A DNA stretch of 64,000 nucleotides from Nocardioides luteus (GCF_014648595.1 NZ_BMRK01000005.1:103972-167971); one strand, 5' to 3'; shown: positions 27,042 to 35,510, counted from the first letter of the stretch. Made by a program: numbers and translations. Notes: generated by a model from the letters alone, not told the origin.

Positions 27042-27749
27042 GTGAGCTCGCTGCTGAAGACCGTCCCTGCCGACCGGATGCACCTGTGGCTGATGCTGGT
27101 GCTCACCTTCACCACCGGGATCAACGACGCGGTCGGCTATCTCGGTCTCGACAAGGTGTTCACCGGCAACATGACCGGCAACGTCGTCATCCTCGGGATG
27201 GCGCTGGTCGGGGACACCGACCTGCCGATCCTCGGGCCGGTGCTGGCGCTGGTGGGATTCATGGCGGGCGCGGCGCTCGGCGGACGGGTGCTGAAGGCCG
27301 ACAAGCAGGCGTGGGGCGGGCGCACCACCGCGCTGTTCTCGCTGGTCGCAGCCCTGATGCTCGGACTGTCCGCGCTGCTCTTCGTGGCCGGCGACGAGCC
27401 CTCGCGCGCGATCATGGTCACCACGACCACGCTGGCCGCGGTCGCGATGGGCACCCAGGCGGCCGCCGCGCGCCACATCGCGGTCAAGGACGTCACCACC
27501 GTCGTGGTGACCAGCACGATCACCGGTCTCGCGGCCGACTCGCCGATCGGCTCCGGAAAAGCCTCCTTCCGTGGCGGCGGCACCGCCCGCCGCGCGATCA
27601 CCGTCCTGCTGATCCTGCTCGGCGCCTTCGCGGGCGCGGGGATGCTGCTGTGGCACACCGGCGGCGGCCTGCTGCTCGCCGGCATCCTGATCGCAGCCGC
27701 CACCGCGACCGGCGCCTGGCACGCCCGGGTGCACCGCGCGATCATCTAG
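27042..27749 (+). CDS. DUF1275 (YoaK-family) membrane protein
   Basis: A 235-residue membrane protein of the DUF1275/YoaK family with about six hydrophobic segments. The family hallmark is visible in INDAVGYLGLDKVFTGNMTGNVVILGMAL (asparagine-rich first repeat) and again in AAARHIAVKDVTTVVVTSTITGLA. It is probably a small transporter, but no substrate is established for the family. The GTG start follows CACAAT by six bases. Being directly downstream of the SMR regulator, it may be part of the same export response. Confidence 0.88.
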   Translation: MSSLLKTVPADRMHLWLMLVLTFTTGINDAVGYLGLDKVFTGNMTGNVVILGMALVGDTDLPILGPVLALVGFMAGAALGGRVLKADKQAWGGRTTALFSLVAALMLGLSALLFVAGDEPSRAIMVTTTTLAAVAMGTQAAAARHIAVKDVTTVVVTSTITGLAADSPIGSGKASFRGGGTARRAITVLLILLGAFAGAGMLLWHTGGGLLLAGILIAAATATGAWHARVHRAII

Positions 27750-27774
27750 GTTCCGATCATCTAAGGTCTGCCAC

Positions 27775-28461
27775 GTGGAGTGCCCCAAGTTCGCGGTGAG
27801 CGTCGACCTCGTCGTGCTCACCGTTCGTGACGAGGCGCTCTGCGCCCTGGTCGTACGTCGCGGCGTCGAGCCGTATCGAGGCGCCTGGGCGCTCCCCGGT
27901 GGCTTCGTCCTCGACGACGAGGGCCTGGAGGAGGCCGCGGCCCGCGAGCTGGCCGAGGAGACCGGCATCCGGCCGGGCAGCGTGCACGTCGAGCAACTGG
28001 CGACGTACGGCTCGCCCGGGCGCGACCCGAGGACCCGGGTCGTCACGGTCGCCTATCTCGCACTGGCCCCCGACCTCCCGGTGCCGGCGGCCGGGTCGGA
28101 CGCGGCCGACGCCCGGTGGTGTCCGGTCGAGGCGCTCTTGGCCGGCGACGAGCTGGCCTTCGACCATGCCGCGATCCTGCGGGACGGGGTCGAGCGGGCG
28201 CGCTCGAAGCTGGAGTACTCGCCGCTCGGCGCCGCCTTCTGCGCCGAGGAGTTCACCGTCGCCGAGCTGCGCCGGGTCTACGAGATCGTCTGGGGCGCGC
28301 GCCTCGACCCGCGCAACTTCCACCGCAAGGTCACCAAGACCGAGGCGTTCCTCGAGCCCACCGGCGCGACCACGACCAGGGACGGCGGCCGGCCCGCCCA
28401 GCTCTTCCGGCGAGGATCGGCCGAGCATCTGCACCCGCCGCTGCTGCGGCGGACGACCTGA
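27775..28461 (+). CDS. NUDIX-domain protein with C-terminal winged helix (NrtR-like)
   Basis: A 228-residue protein with an N-terminal NUDIX domain (GGFVLDDEGLEEAAARELAEETGI, matching the box G-x5-E-x7-REUxEExGU) and a C-terminal winged-helix region (FTVAELRRVYEIVWGARLDPRNFHRKVTKTEAFLEPTG). This architecture is that of NrtR-type regulators of NAD or pentose metabolism, in which the NUDIX fold senses ADP-ribose-like ligands; other members are true hydrolases. The NUDIX catalytic Glu residues look intact, so enzymatic activity is possible. TAAGGT seven bases before the GTG supports a leaderless start. No NAD genes are adjacent. Confidence 0.88.
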   Translation: MECPKFAVSVDLVVLTVRDEALCALVVRRGVEPYRGAWALPGGFVLDDEGLEEAAARELAEETGIRPGSVHVEQLATYGSPGRDPRTRVVTVAYLALAPDLPVPAAGSDAADARWCPVEALLAGDELAFDHAAILRDGVERARSKLEYSPLGAAFCAEEFTVAELRRVYEIVWGARLDPRNFHRKVTKTEAFLEPTGATTTRDGGRPAQLFRRGSAEHLHPPLLRRTT

Positions 28462-28517
28462 CCGCGGCCAGGTCACCGGGCGGTCTCGGCTCGGTCACGA
28501 AACGATAACGGCAGCCT

Positions 28518-28997
28518 TCAGTAGTCCGTGCGGTCCCGCTTCGCCAGCCACGCCTCGAACGGATCGTTCGCCTGCGGGATCCGCAGCTCGTCGACCCGGG
28601 TCGGCCAATCGTCGTGCTCGTTGGCGCGACCGGTGCCGAAGAGATCATAGAAGGCACGGTCGTCGAAGCCGCCCTTGGCCGCGTCGTCGCGGTCGGCGGC
28701 GTAGACGACGCGGTCCAGGCGCGCCCACAGCGCGGTCGCCAGACACATCGGGCAGGGCTCGCAGGAGGTGTAGAGGGTGCAGCCGGCAAGGGAGAAGTCG
28801 TCGGCCTCCTTGCAGGCGGCCCGGATCGCGACGATCTCGGCATGGGCGCTCGGGTCCAGGTCACGGGTGACCCGGTTCTGGCCGGTGCCGAGCAGGATGC
28901 CGTCGCGCAAGATGATGGCGCCGAACGGGCCACCGCCGTTGTTCACGTTGCGTACGGCCAGCGCGACCGCCTGCTCCAACCACATCTGATCGGTCAT
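28518..28997 (-). CDS. guaD: Guanine deaminase
   Basis: A 159-residue zinc deaminase of the cytidine-deaminase fold converting guanine to xanthine. The zinc site is HAE (His52, Glu54) and PCPMC (81-85). The C-terminal segment AAKGGFDDRAFYDLF and the ending PFEAWLAKRDRTDY match the domain-swapped tail of Bacillus-type guanine deaminase, separating it from tRNA adenosine deaminase. A run of Gs precedes the ATG as ribosome site. It is the last gene of the uricase operon on this strand, 40 bases after the uricase stop, which fits purine catabolism. Confidence 0.9.
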   Translation of the reverse strand: MTDQMWLEQAVALAVRNVNNGGGPFGAIILRDGILLGTGQNRVTRDLDPSAHAEIVAIRAACKEADDFSLAGCTLYTSCEPCPMCLATALWARLDRVVYAADRDDAAKGGFDDRAFYDLFGTGRANEHDDWPTRVDELRIPQANDPFEAWLAKRDRTDY

Positions 28998-29037
28998 GTG
29001 ATCCCCCCGGATCGATGTCTCCAGTGTCATTCTGCGC

Positions 29038-29928
29038 TCACGCGAACCCGGGGACCGAGACCCAGGCGTCCGGCTCGGTCGAGCCGTCGCGCTGAAGGGC
29101 CGCCTCGATGAGCCCGTAGGGCCGGTCGGCGGCGTAGAAGACCTCGTTGTCGTTCTGCAGGTCGAAGGGGGAGAGGTCGACGAGGAAGTGGTGTTTGTTG
29201 GGGCAGGAGATCCTCATCTCGGCGATCCCGTCGACGGCCTCCATCACGGCCCGACCCATCTCGTAGATGGTCTGCTGCAGCGCCAGCGAGTGCACCTCGG
29301 CGAAGGTGTCGAGCAGGATGGCGCGGACCTTGTCGTACGCCGCGTCCCAGTCGTCGGGGTGCGTCGCCCAGCGCCACCACGCGGTGACCGAGGTGGCCAG
29401 GATGCGGTCGTTCGTCTCGGCGAGCGTGGTGTAGCGGTCGCGCGGGAAGCCGTGGAACTCCGAGCCGGTCGACTTGAGCACCACCAGGTCGGTCAGGCCG
29501 GAGAGCACGAAGGTGCGTTCGCCGTCGCGGTCGACCACGGCCGTACGCGTCTCCTGACCGCGCCGCACGAAGGAGTGCTCGTTGGCTGGGATGCGGTCCC
29601 AGGAGTACGTCTCGGCCTTCATCACCGACCCCGTGACCCACGGCTGGGCCGACCAGTGGTCGGCGAGGTCGAGGAGGAAGCGCTCCGGCGAGGTGACGCC
29701 GAGCTCCTTGGCCTTCGCGTAGACCACGTTCTTCTGGGTGTCGGTGGCGTGCACGTGCACGTTGTCGCCGTCGGTGAACGCCGCCTCGAAGTCGCCCCTG
29801 AGCTGGGTGGAGACGTTGAGGTCGTGGATCGTGTGGCTCGTCGCCCCCGAGCCGGTCGTGCCGCGGTCGACCTTGACCAGGCGTACCTCCGCCTTGCCGT
29901 GCTGGTTGGGGCCAAGAGTGATCGACAT
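29038..29928 (-). CDS. pucL: Urate oxidase (uricase)
   Basis: A 296-residue cofactor-free uricase that oxidises urate to 5-hydroxyisourate and hydrogen peroxide. It is a tandem T-fold protein: the N-terminal HGKAEVRLVKV gives the catalytic Lys, VHVHATDTQKNVVYA gives the partner Thr, and FVLSGLTDLVVLKSTGSEFHGF plus the C-terminal SCPNKHHFLVDLSPFDLQNDNEVFYAADRPYG are uricase signatures. Its ATG overlaps the stop of the hydroxyisourate hydrolase gene by one base (TGATG), showing tight coupling. Length is as expected for the bacterial family. Confidence 0.97.
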   Translation of the reverse strand: MSITLGPNQHGKAEVRLVKVDRGTTGSGATSHTIHDLNVSTQLRGDFEAAFTDGDNVHVHATDTQKNVVYAKAKELGVTSPERFLLDLADHWSAQPWVTGSVMKAETYSWDRIPANEHSFVRRGQETRTAVVDRDGERTFVLSGLTDLVVLKSTGSEFHGFPRDRYTTLAETNDRILATSVTAWWRWATHPDDWDAAYDKVRAILLDTFAEVHSLALQQTIYEMGRAVMEAVDGIAEMRISCPNKHHFLVDLSPFDLQNDNEVFYAADRPYGLIEAALQRDGSTEPDAWVSVPGFA

Positions 29929-30242
29929 CAGCTTCCTCGGTAGGTCGTGTAGGAGAACGGGCTGAGCAGCAGGGCCACGTGGTGGTGCTCGCCGGCGGTG
30001 ACGGTGAAGGTGATGTCCACCTCGGGGAAGAAGGTCTGCCGGTCCTGCTCGGCGAACCACGGCCCCGTCGCGAACGTCAGCGTGTGCGCCCCAGGCGGCA
30101 CCTCACCCTCGAACCGCACCCGACCGTCGGCGTCCGTGGTCGCGGTGCGCGCGCTGTCGTCGGGGAGGGTGAGGATCACGGCCATCCCTGCAGCCGGCCG
30201 GCCGAGGGCTGCGTCGAGGACGTGCGTCGAGACGGTGGTCAT
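29928..30242 (-). CDS. uraH: 5-hydroxyisourate hydrolase (transthyretin-like)
   Basis: A 104-residue transthyretin-fold enzyme hydrolysing 5-hydroxyisourate to OHCU. The diagnostic N-terminal STHVLDAALGRPA, the internal GRVRFEG strand, and the C-terminal tetrapeptide YRGS (in SYTTYRGS) are all present, providing the catalytic His and Arg. The ATG overlaps the upstream uraD stop by four bases (ATGA) and its stop overlaps the uricase ATG. It is the middle step of the three-enzyme urate to S-allantoin route encoded here. Confidence 0.96.
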   Translation of the reverse strand: MTTVSTHVLDAALGRPAAGMAVILTLPDDSARTATTDADGRVRFEGEVPPGAHTLTFATGPWFAEQDRQTFFPEVDITFTVTAGEHHHVALLLSPFSYTTYRGS

Positions 30243-30739
30243 GCGACCAACCCTCCCAACCGCAGCACCGCGATCTCGGCGAGCTGCTCCTTGGTCACCA
30301 TGATTTCGGTAGCCGGGTCGTTCTCCAGCCGTCTCTCCAGCAGCCCGAGCATCTCCTCGGCGCTCCGCCCTGCGGCCCGCACCAGGTAGATCCGCCCGAA
30401 CCGCTCCTCGTACGCCGCGTTGCCCGCCCGCAGCCGCTCCTGCACGTCGCCGTCGGCGGGGTCGACGCCGGCCTGCTCCCGCGCAGAGAGCTCGGCGCTC
30501 CGGCTCGCGCCGGTGGGACTCTCCCCGATCCGAGGGTGGTCGGCCAGCGCGTTCTCGACCTCGTCGTCGGTCCAGCCCTCAGCCAGTCTCTCCGCCGTCG
30601 CCAGCAGATCGGTCAGCTCCGCGTACGGCCGCCCGGCCACCACCCCGCGCACCCAGGACGGGATCGCCACACACGGCTCCACCATCTTCTCGGCATCGTC
30701 GGCGGCCAGCGCGTTGAACTCCTCCAGCGGCATCCTCAC
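30239..30739 (-). CDS. uraD: OHCU decarboxylase
   Basis: A 166-residue all-helical enzyme that decarboxylates 2-oxo-4-hydroxy-4-carboxy-5-ureidoimidazoline to S-allantoin. The family core ADHPRIGESPTGASRSAELSAREQAGV carries the catalytic His and Glu, and AYEERFGRIYLVRAAGRSAEEML is the second conserved block. The start is GTG 30739, since TAGGGT ends exactly six bases upstream; ATG 30733 is possible. It is the first gene of the uraD-uraH-uricase-guaD transcript. Xanthine dehydrogenase and allantoinase are not in this window. Confidence 0.94.
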   Translation of the reverse strand: MRMPLEEFNALAADDAEKMVEPCVAIPSWVRGVVAGRPYAELTDLLATAERLAEGWTDDEVENALADHPRIGESPTGASRSAELSAREQAGVDPADGDVQERLRAGNAAYEERFGRIYLVRAAGRSAEEMLGLLERRLENDPATEIMVTKEQLAEIAVLRLGGLVA

Positions 30740-30807
30740 CGCGCCACCCTACGACCCCAACGTTGCGCACCCCGACCCAAATATTGCGCGCACGAAAACC
30801 CACCCCT

Positions 30808-30978
30808 CGCCGAGACGTCGAAAATCGACGCCGAGAAGTCAGATTTTGACGCCGAGCCGTCGGTAATCGACGCCGAGTGGTCGATTCTCCGTATCTGGGA
30901 ATCGACCACTCGAGGTCGATTACCGACCTCCCGGCGTCAAAGATCGACTTCTCGCGGCCGATTTTCGACGTCTCGGCG
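30808..30978. repeat. 21-base modular hairpin element B
   Basis: Two 80-base arms (30808-30887 and 30899-30978) form an inverted repeat around an 11-base loop; by hand count 68 of 80 positions match. Each arm has four 21-base modules beginning CGCCGAG, then two variable bases, then GTC. Modules within an arm differ from one another but match their partner in the other arm. The element lies between the amidase stop and the uraD promoter, two genes on the same strand. The remaining gap bases (30740-30807) hold the uraD -10 TAGGGT. Confidence 0.9.
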
Positions 30979-30989
30979 GCGTGATCGAC

Positions 30990-32531
30990 CTAGTGGGGGA
31001 GGGATTGGGCCAGGGCTAGGAGGTCTCGGTCGCGGCCGGGGGCGGCGATGAGACAGAGGCCGGCGGGGCGGTTGGTGGCGGTGCGGACGGGGAAGGATAC
31101 GGCAGGGAGGCCGGCGATGCCGGCGATGCAGGTGAGGCGGAGGGTGTCGTCGCGTACGCCGGGGGCGTCGGCGGGGGTGGGGGCGACGGAGGAGGCGCTG
31201 GGGAGGGCGAGTACGTCGTCGCCGACGGCCTCGAGGATCTTGGTGCGTGCCTCGGCGAGGATCGCGCGGGCCTGGGCGGCCTGCTCCCGAGTCACCGACC
31301 GGGCCATCTCGAAACGGCCGCGCACCGCCTCGCCGAGGGTGTCGAGCCGGGTCTCCAGGAAGGCGCCGTGGGCCTGCCACGCCTGGTAGGCCTGTCCGGT
31401 GACGAAGGCCTGGCGCCACTCCTCGAGCCGCGACGGCTCCCACGACGACGTCCGGGCGTCGGGCAGGGCCTCGCGGACCGCGGTGGCGACCTCGTCGGTG
31501 GCGAGGTCGACCAGCGCCGGGACGAGCTCGACGTCTGCCGGGGTGACGGGCGAGAGCGGTGAGGACGGAAGCAGCACCTCGCCGACCGCCTGCAGCAGGA
31601 ACGCCGAGCGGGTCATCCACCCAACGGTGTCGAAGGCCTTGGCGAGCGGGAGCATGCCGGTGCGGGCGACGGCGCCGTGGGACGTACGGATCCCGTAGAG
31701 ACCCTGGTAGGCGGCCGGGACCCGGATGGAGCCGCCGGTGTCGCTGCCGAGGCCGATCGAGGCGTGGCCGAGCGCGACCGCGGTCGCCGGGCCGGACGAG
31801 GAGCCGCCCGGGATCCGATCGGGGGCCTTCGGGTTGGGCGGTGCGCCGTAGTGGGCGTTGAGGCCGGAGAGCGAGTAGGCGAACTCCTCGGTGCGGGCGA
31901 TCCCGCGCACCGACGCTCCGGCGTCGAGCAGCGACGCGACCACGGACGAGTGCGCCTTCGCGACCGGTGCCTGCTCCAGCCACGTGGGGCTGCCGGCGCC
32001 GACGGCGAACCCGGCGACGGCGTAGATGTCCTTGACCGCGACGGTCTCGCCGGAGAGGGCGCCGTCGGCGGTGTGGGAGGAGACCAGCGGGTCGCCGACG
32101 ACCCGCCAGATCCGGCTGTCGAAGGCCGGCGCGGGCTCGGAGACGTGGGCCGCGGTGACCTGCCAGCCGCCGTGCTCGATCCGCACCGGGTCGCGCGCCC
32201 ACAGCTGCGTCTGCAGCCCACGCCCGCCCAGGTCGAGCTCGGTGACGGCCACGATCAGCGCGTGGTCCTCGTCGATCACCTGCACGTGGGTCTGCACCAG
32301 CCGCCGCTTGGCCGAGCCGCCGCGAGGGTCGTGGGTCGCGGCGACCTGCTCGTGGCCGACGAGGAGCCCCGTGGCGTCGCCGTGCAGCGTGGTGGGGGAG
32401 TCGGCGAAGAGCGCGTCCAGGGCGGCGACGTCGTCAGACATCAACGCGCTCTCGTACGCACGGAAGGCCTGCAGCAGCCCGTGAGGGACCGGCTTGAGCT
32501 GGGCGCCGTCCCGAGCTTGTCGAGGGGTCAT
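30990..32531 (-). CDS. Fusion of AtzH-like domain and amidase-signature enzyme
   Basis: A 513-residue protein with two parts. Residues 12-135 are an AtzH/SnoaL-like cone domain (LLQAFRAYESALMSDDVAALDALFADSPTTLHG). Residues 140-513 are an amidase-signature enzyme with the Lys-cisSer-Ser triad at Lys167 (VAVKDIY), Ser244 (GGSSSG) and Ser268 (GSDTGGSIRVPAAYQG). In the AtzD-G/AtzE region these parts are separate genes of cyanurate, biuret and allophanate breakdown. Here the context is purine breakdown, so a ureide or carbamoyl substrate is plausible but not shown. CAGACT lies seven bases before the ATG. Confidence 0.85.
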   Translation of the reverse strand: MTPRQARDGAQLKPVPHGLLQAFRAYESALMSDDVAALDALFADSPTTLHGDATGLLVGHEQVAATHDPRGGSAKRRLVQTHVQVIDEDHALIVAVTELDLGGRGLQTQLWARDPVRIEHGGWQVTAAHVSEPAPAFDSRIWRVVGDPLVSSHTADGALSGETVAVKDIYAVAGFAVGAGSPTWLEQAPVAKAHSSVVASLLDAGASVRGIARTEEFAYSLSGLNAHYGAPPNPKAPDRIPGGSSSGPATAVALGHASIGLGSDTGGSIRVPAAYQGLYGIRTSHGAVARTGMLPLAKAFDTVGWMTRSAFLLQAVGEVLLPSSPLSPVTPADVELVPALVDLATDEVATAVREALPDARTSSWEPSRLEEWRQAFVTGQAYQAWQAHGAFLETRLDTLGEAVRGRFEMARSVTREQAAQARAILAEARTKILEAVGDDVLALPSASSVAPTPADAPGVRDDTLRLTCIAGIAGLPAVSFPVRTATNRPAGLCLIAAPGRDRDLLALAQSLPH

Positions 32532-32599
32532 AGGGCGAAGTCTGCCCTGTCGACCGGGGCGTGTGCGCCCGTGACGCCCCGGGCGGAGCGAGGAGCCGG

Positions 32600-32980
32600 T
32601 CAGAAGAGCAGCGCGACGCCCAGGAGCACCGCGATGAGCAGCAGCGCCCCGGCCAGGATGAAACCTGCGGAGAACGCCGGCAGCGGTCGCCGCTCCCGCA
32701 TCGCGCGCTCGACGCGAGCCCAGCGGATCATCGCGAAGACCGTGCACAGGATCGCGGTGAGGACCAGCACGAGGACCACCCCGTCGCGTACGCCCTCGGA
32801 GGTCGGCACCTGGAACGAGTGCAGCGCGACCGCGCCCGCCAGCAGGCCGAGCACGGTGCGCGCCCAGGCCAGGAACGTACGCTCGTTGGCCAGCGTGAAC
32901 CGCGGGTCGGGCTCGGTCCCGTGGTCGTAGACCCAGTGGGGGTGGCGGGTCTCCGGGGGCCTCGATGCTGGCTCGGTCAT
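32600..32980 (-). CDS. DUF202 (YidH-family) membrane protein
   Basis: A 126-residue membrane protein of the DUF202 family. The signature DPRFTLANERTFLAWARTVLGLLAGAVAL marks the first helix, and two more hydrophobic helices follow, with the short C-terminus in the membrane. Function is unknown for the family. The ATG at 32980 follows GACGAT by six bases. It is convergent with nothing and ends 69 bases before the amidase start on the same strand, so the two may be co-transcribed, without obvious functional connection. Confidence 0.88.
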   Translation of the reverse strand: MTEPASRPPETRHPHWVYDHGTEPDPRFTLANERTFLAWARTVLGLLAGAVALHSFQVPTSEGVRDGVVLVLVLTAILCTVFAMIRWARVERAMRERRPLPAFSAGFILAGALLLIAVLLGVALLF

Positions 32981-33024
32981 GACCCCATCGTCCACCACAT
33001 CGGGTCCCGATCTAGATTTCCTCC

Positions 33025-33855
33025 ATGGCGCAGAGCACCCAGACCCCCGAGTTCGACCGCGACATCGAGGTCCGCAGGATCGACGAGACGACCTACGCGG
33101 CAGACCTCGCGCCCGGCTGGGTGGTCGGTGGCGGACTCAACGGCGGCTACCTGCTCGCGGTCATCGCGAACGCGCTCCGCGCCCACCTGCCGAACCACCC
33201 CGACCCGATCGTGCTGAGCACCTTCTACGCCGGCGCCAGCACGCCCGGGCCGGCCGAGGTTCGCGTCGCGACCAAGCGCGACAAGGGCTCGCTGGCCATC
33301 GCGACCGCTGAGCTGTGGCAGGGCGAGGACCTGCGGATCACGACCACGGCGACGTACGCGGACCTCGACGGTCTGCACGCCAAGAGCAGCGACTTCGAGC
33401 GGGTCACCGCGACCGAGCCGGAGCTGCCGCCGGTCGAGGAGTGCCTCTCCTCGACCACGGCGCCGGAGGAGATGAAGACGTTCGTGCCGATGCTCGACCG
33501 CTACGAGCTGTGCGTGCCGAAGGAGCAGTTCGTCTGGGGCGGGGCGGCGCCGACCGGCGAGGCCGTCTTCACCGGTTGGTTCCGTCACCACGACCGGGAG
33601 CCCGACGTGCTCTCGCTGCTCCAGGTGCTCGACGCGCTCCCGCCGGTCACCTTCGCGCTCGAGCTCCCCGGCTGGGCGCCGACGCTGGAGCTCACCTGCC
33701 ACATCCGTCACAAGCCCGCGCCGGGGTGGCTCAAGGTCACTCACTTCTCCCGCAACCTCTCGGGCGGGATGTTCGAGGAGGACTGCGAGGTGTGGGACTC
33801 CGCGGGCAGGCTCGTCGCGCAGGCGCGGCAGCTGGCTCGGTTGCCGCGTAGCTGA
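33025..33855 (+). CDS. Acyl-CoA thioesterase-like protein (double hotdog)
   Basis: A 276-residue TesB-like thioesterase-family protein made of two hotdog folds. The first has GWVVGGGLNGGYLLAVIANALRAHL around the central helix, and the second has VLDALPPVTFALELPGWAPTLELTCHIR with the beta-strand carrying SRNLSGGMFEEDCEVWDSAGRLVAQARQ. This family hydrolyses fatty or aromatic acyl-CoA esters in the cytoplasm. TAGATT lies six bases before the ATG, so it starts leaderless. It is a solitary gene convergent with the M15 peptidase. Confidence 0.85.
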   Translation: MAQSTQTPEFDRDIEVRRIDETTYAADLAPGWVVGGGLNGGYLLAVIANALRAHLPNHPDPIVLSTFYAGASTPGPAEVRVATKRDKGSLAIATAELWQGEDLRITTTATYADLDGLHAKSSDFERVTATEPELPPVEECLSSTTAPEEMKTFVPMLDRYELCVPKEQFVWGGAAPTGEAVFTGWFRHHDREPDVLSLLQVLDALPPVTFALELPGWAPTLELTCHIRHKPAPGWLKVTHFSRNLSGGMFEEDCEVWDSAGRLVAQARQLARLPRS

Positions 33856-33858
33856 GGG

Positions 33859-33880
33859 GGTCTCGACAGGCTCGACCTCC
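33859..33880 (-). repeat. Solitary GGTGGTCGAG-type palindromic repeat (inverted)
   Basis: An inverted copy of the dispersed 22-base repeat fills the 31-base gap between the convergent thioesterase and M15 peptidase genes. It has one variation near its end (ACCTCC in place of ACCACC). Confidence 0.85.
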
Positions 33881-33886
33881 GGTGGG

Positions 33887-35398
33887 TCAGCGCATCGGGG
33901 CGCAGCGGTCCTTCCCGCCGTACGCGTCCCAGTGCCAGGCCTCGGGTGCGTACTGCTTCAGCCCGACGCTGAGCGCGGTCTTGTTGAGGAACCGCCACAC
34001 CGCGCTGGACGGCTCCGAGGCCCGCGTCGCGCAGGTCTTGCCGCCGGTGGCGCTGGGCTGCTCGAAGTCGATGGCGATGCCGAGCTGGTGGGAGGAGTGG
34101 CCGGGCTGTGCGGTCAGCGTGTAGTCGCCGGCGGTGCAGCCGCCGGTGACGTCCTCGCGGCACAGCGCCTTCTGCTTCTCCATCGTCCGGAAGGAGCTGC
34201 CTGCGAGCAGGTCGATGCCCTGCTTCTCGGCCTTCTTCACCAGCGCCACCACCGCGCCGGAGATGCGCGCGTTGACGACGGTGAGCCCGTCGGAGCCGTC
34301 GATGTAGTAGGGGTCGCCCTTGATGCTCTCGGTGCCGGTGTTGGGCAGTCCCTCGACCGCGCACAGACGCACCGGGATCAGCTTGCCGAGGTCGTAGCCC
34401 TCGCCCTCACCGAGATCCTTCGTCCCCGGCGCGCACATGAGATCGGTCGAGTCGGTACGCAGGTCGCCCACCGGCTTCGTCGGCGCGGCGACCTCGATGA
34501 GCTTGCCCTCGGCGGAACCGCCGGCCGAGCGGAGGTCGTGGGCCTTCGCGGCGAGCTCGGCGAGGTGGCCGGTGACGCCGCCCTGCTTCGCTTCGCTCGC
34601 CGTCGCCGCGGCGGTCGGAGCCTCGGGCGCGGCCCCCGGGACGCTCTCGGGACAGGCGGTGACGTTCTCGGCCAGGGGCTTCTGGGTGCCGGTGGCGAGG
34701 GTGATGTTCGCGCACACGACCGTGGTGTGGTCCTGCTTGGCATAGGTGTCCTGCCAGGTCCGGTAGCCGGCGACGGAGAACGTGCTGGTCTCCTCGTCGG
34801 CCTGCAGCGTACGCAACCGCAGACCGTCCCCGTAGTCACCCGGCTGCTCCAGCCAGGTGGCGATGTCGTCGCCGGTGACCTCCCAGCCGACGCTGCGCAG
34901 CGACGCGACCGCGACCGAGAGATCGCTGCCGAGGCCGTTCATGTCGTCGGTCGTGGTCTGCTCCCACTCCTGCGTCTGCTCGTAGAAGTCGTACGCGCCG
35001 TAGCCGCCGACCCCGACCAGCGCGAGCAGCAGCAGCGTCACGAGCACCTTTGGCCAGCGTCGCTTCTTCGGCGGCTCGGAGCCGAACCGGCCGGGCCCGA
35101 AGTCGCGGGGGTACGCCGGGGGCTGCTGGCCCGGAGGGGCCTGCTGCCCGTACGGCTGCTGCTCCTGGGGGTAGGGCTGCTGAGGATACGGCTGCTGGGG
35201 GTAGGGCTGCTCGGGGTAGGGCTGCTGCGGTCCCGGATACGGCCGCGGCTGTCGAGGCTGGGGGCGCTGAGGGCGCTGGGGCATCGGCCGAGGCTGCTGC
35301 CCCGGATGGGGCTGGCGCGGACCGGGGAAGGGCTGCTGCCCGCGGTAGGGCGGACGAGCCCCGCCGGGCTGCCTCGGAGGCCACTGCTGGTCGCTCAC
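33887..35398 (-). CDS. Membrane-anchored M15-family D-Ala-D-Ala carboxypeptidase with proline-rich cytoplasmic tail
   Basis: A 503-residue protein. Residues 1-115 are a disordered Pro/Gln/Tyr-rich tail with tandem PYPQQ repeats. One membrane helix (VLVTLLLLALVGVGGYGAYDF) is followed by an extracellular linker and a C-terminal VanY/M15B peptidase domain. The zinc and catalytic motifs are present: GHSSHQLGIAIDFEQ (SxHxxGxAxD) and AWHWDAYG. Such enzymes trim peptidoglycan stem peptides. The proline-rich tail is typical of actinobacterial envelope proteins and may mediate polar or divisome interactions. The GTG at 35398 was chosen because it starts immediately before the low-complexity tail. Confidence 0.88.
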   Translation of the reverse strand: MSDQQWPPRQPGGARPPYRGQQPFPGPRQPHPGQQPRPMPQRPQRPQPRQPRPYPGPQQPYPEQPYPQQPYPQQPYPQEQQPYGQQAPPGQQPPAYPRDFGPGRFGSEPPKKRRWPKVLVTLLLLALVGVGGYGAYDFYEQTQEWEQTTTDDMNGLGSDLSVAVASLRSVGWEVTGDDIATWLEQPGDYGDGLRLRTLQADEETSTFSVAGYRTWQDTYAKQDHTTVVCANITLATGTQKPLAENVTACPESVPGAAPEAPTAAATASEAKQGGVTGHLAELAAKAHDLRSAGGSAEGKLIEVAAPTKPVGDLRTDSTDLMCAPGTKDLGEGEGYDLGKLIPVRLCAVEGLPNTGTESIKGDPYYIDGSDGLTVVNARISGAVVALVKKAEKQGIDLLAGSSFRTMEKQKALCREDVTGGCTAGDYTLTAQPGHSSHQLGIAIDFEQPSATGGKTCATRASEPSSAVWRFLNKTALSVGLKQYAPEAWHWDAYGGKDRCAPMR

Positions 35399-35510
35399 GG
35401 GCGGCCCCCGGACGGGGGCAGGGAGACGAAGGACAGCAGGCGGTGAGGCACGGCGTTGCAGCGTACCCAAGTGGAACCACTTTCCGGGCCTCTAGGGAAC
35501 AATCTCACAC

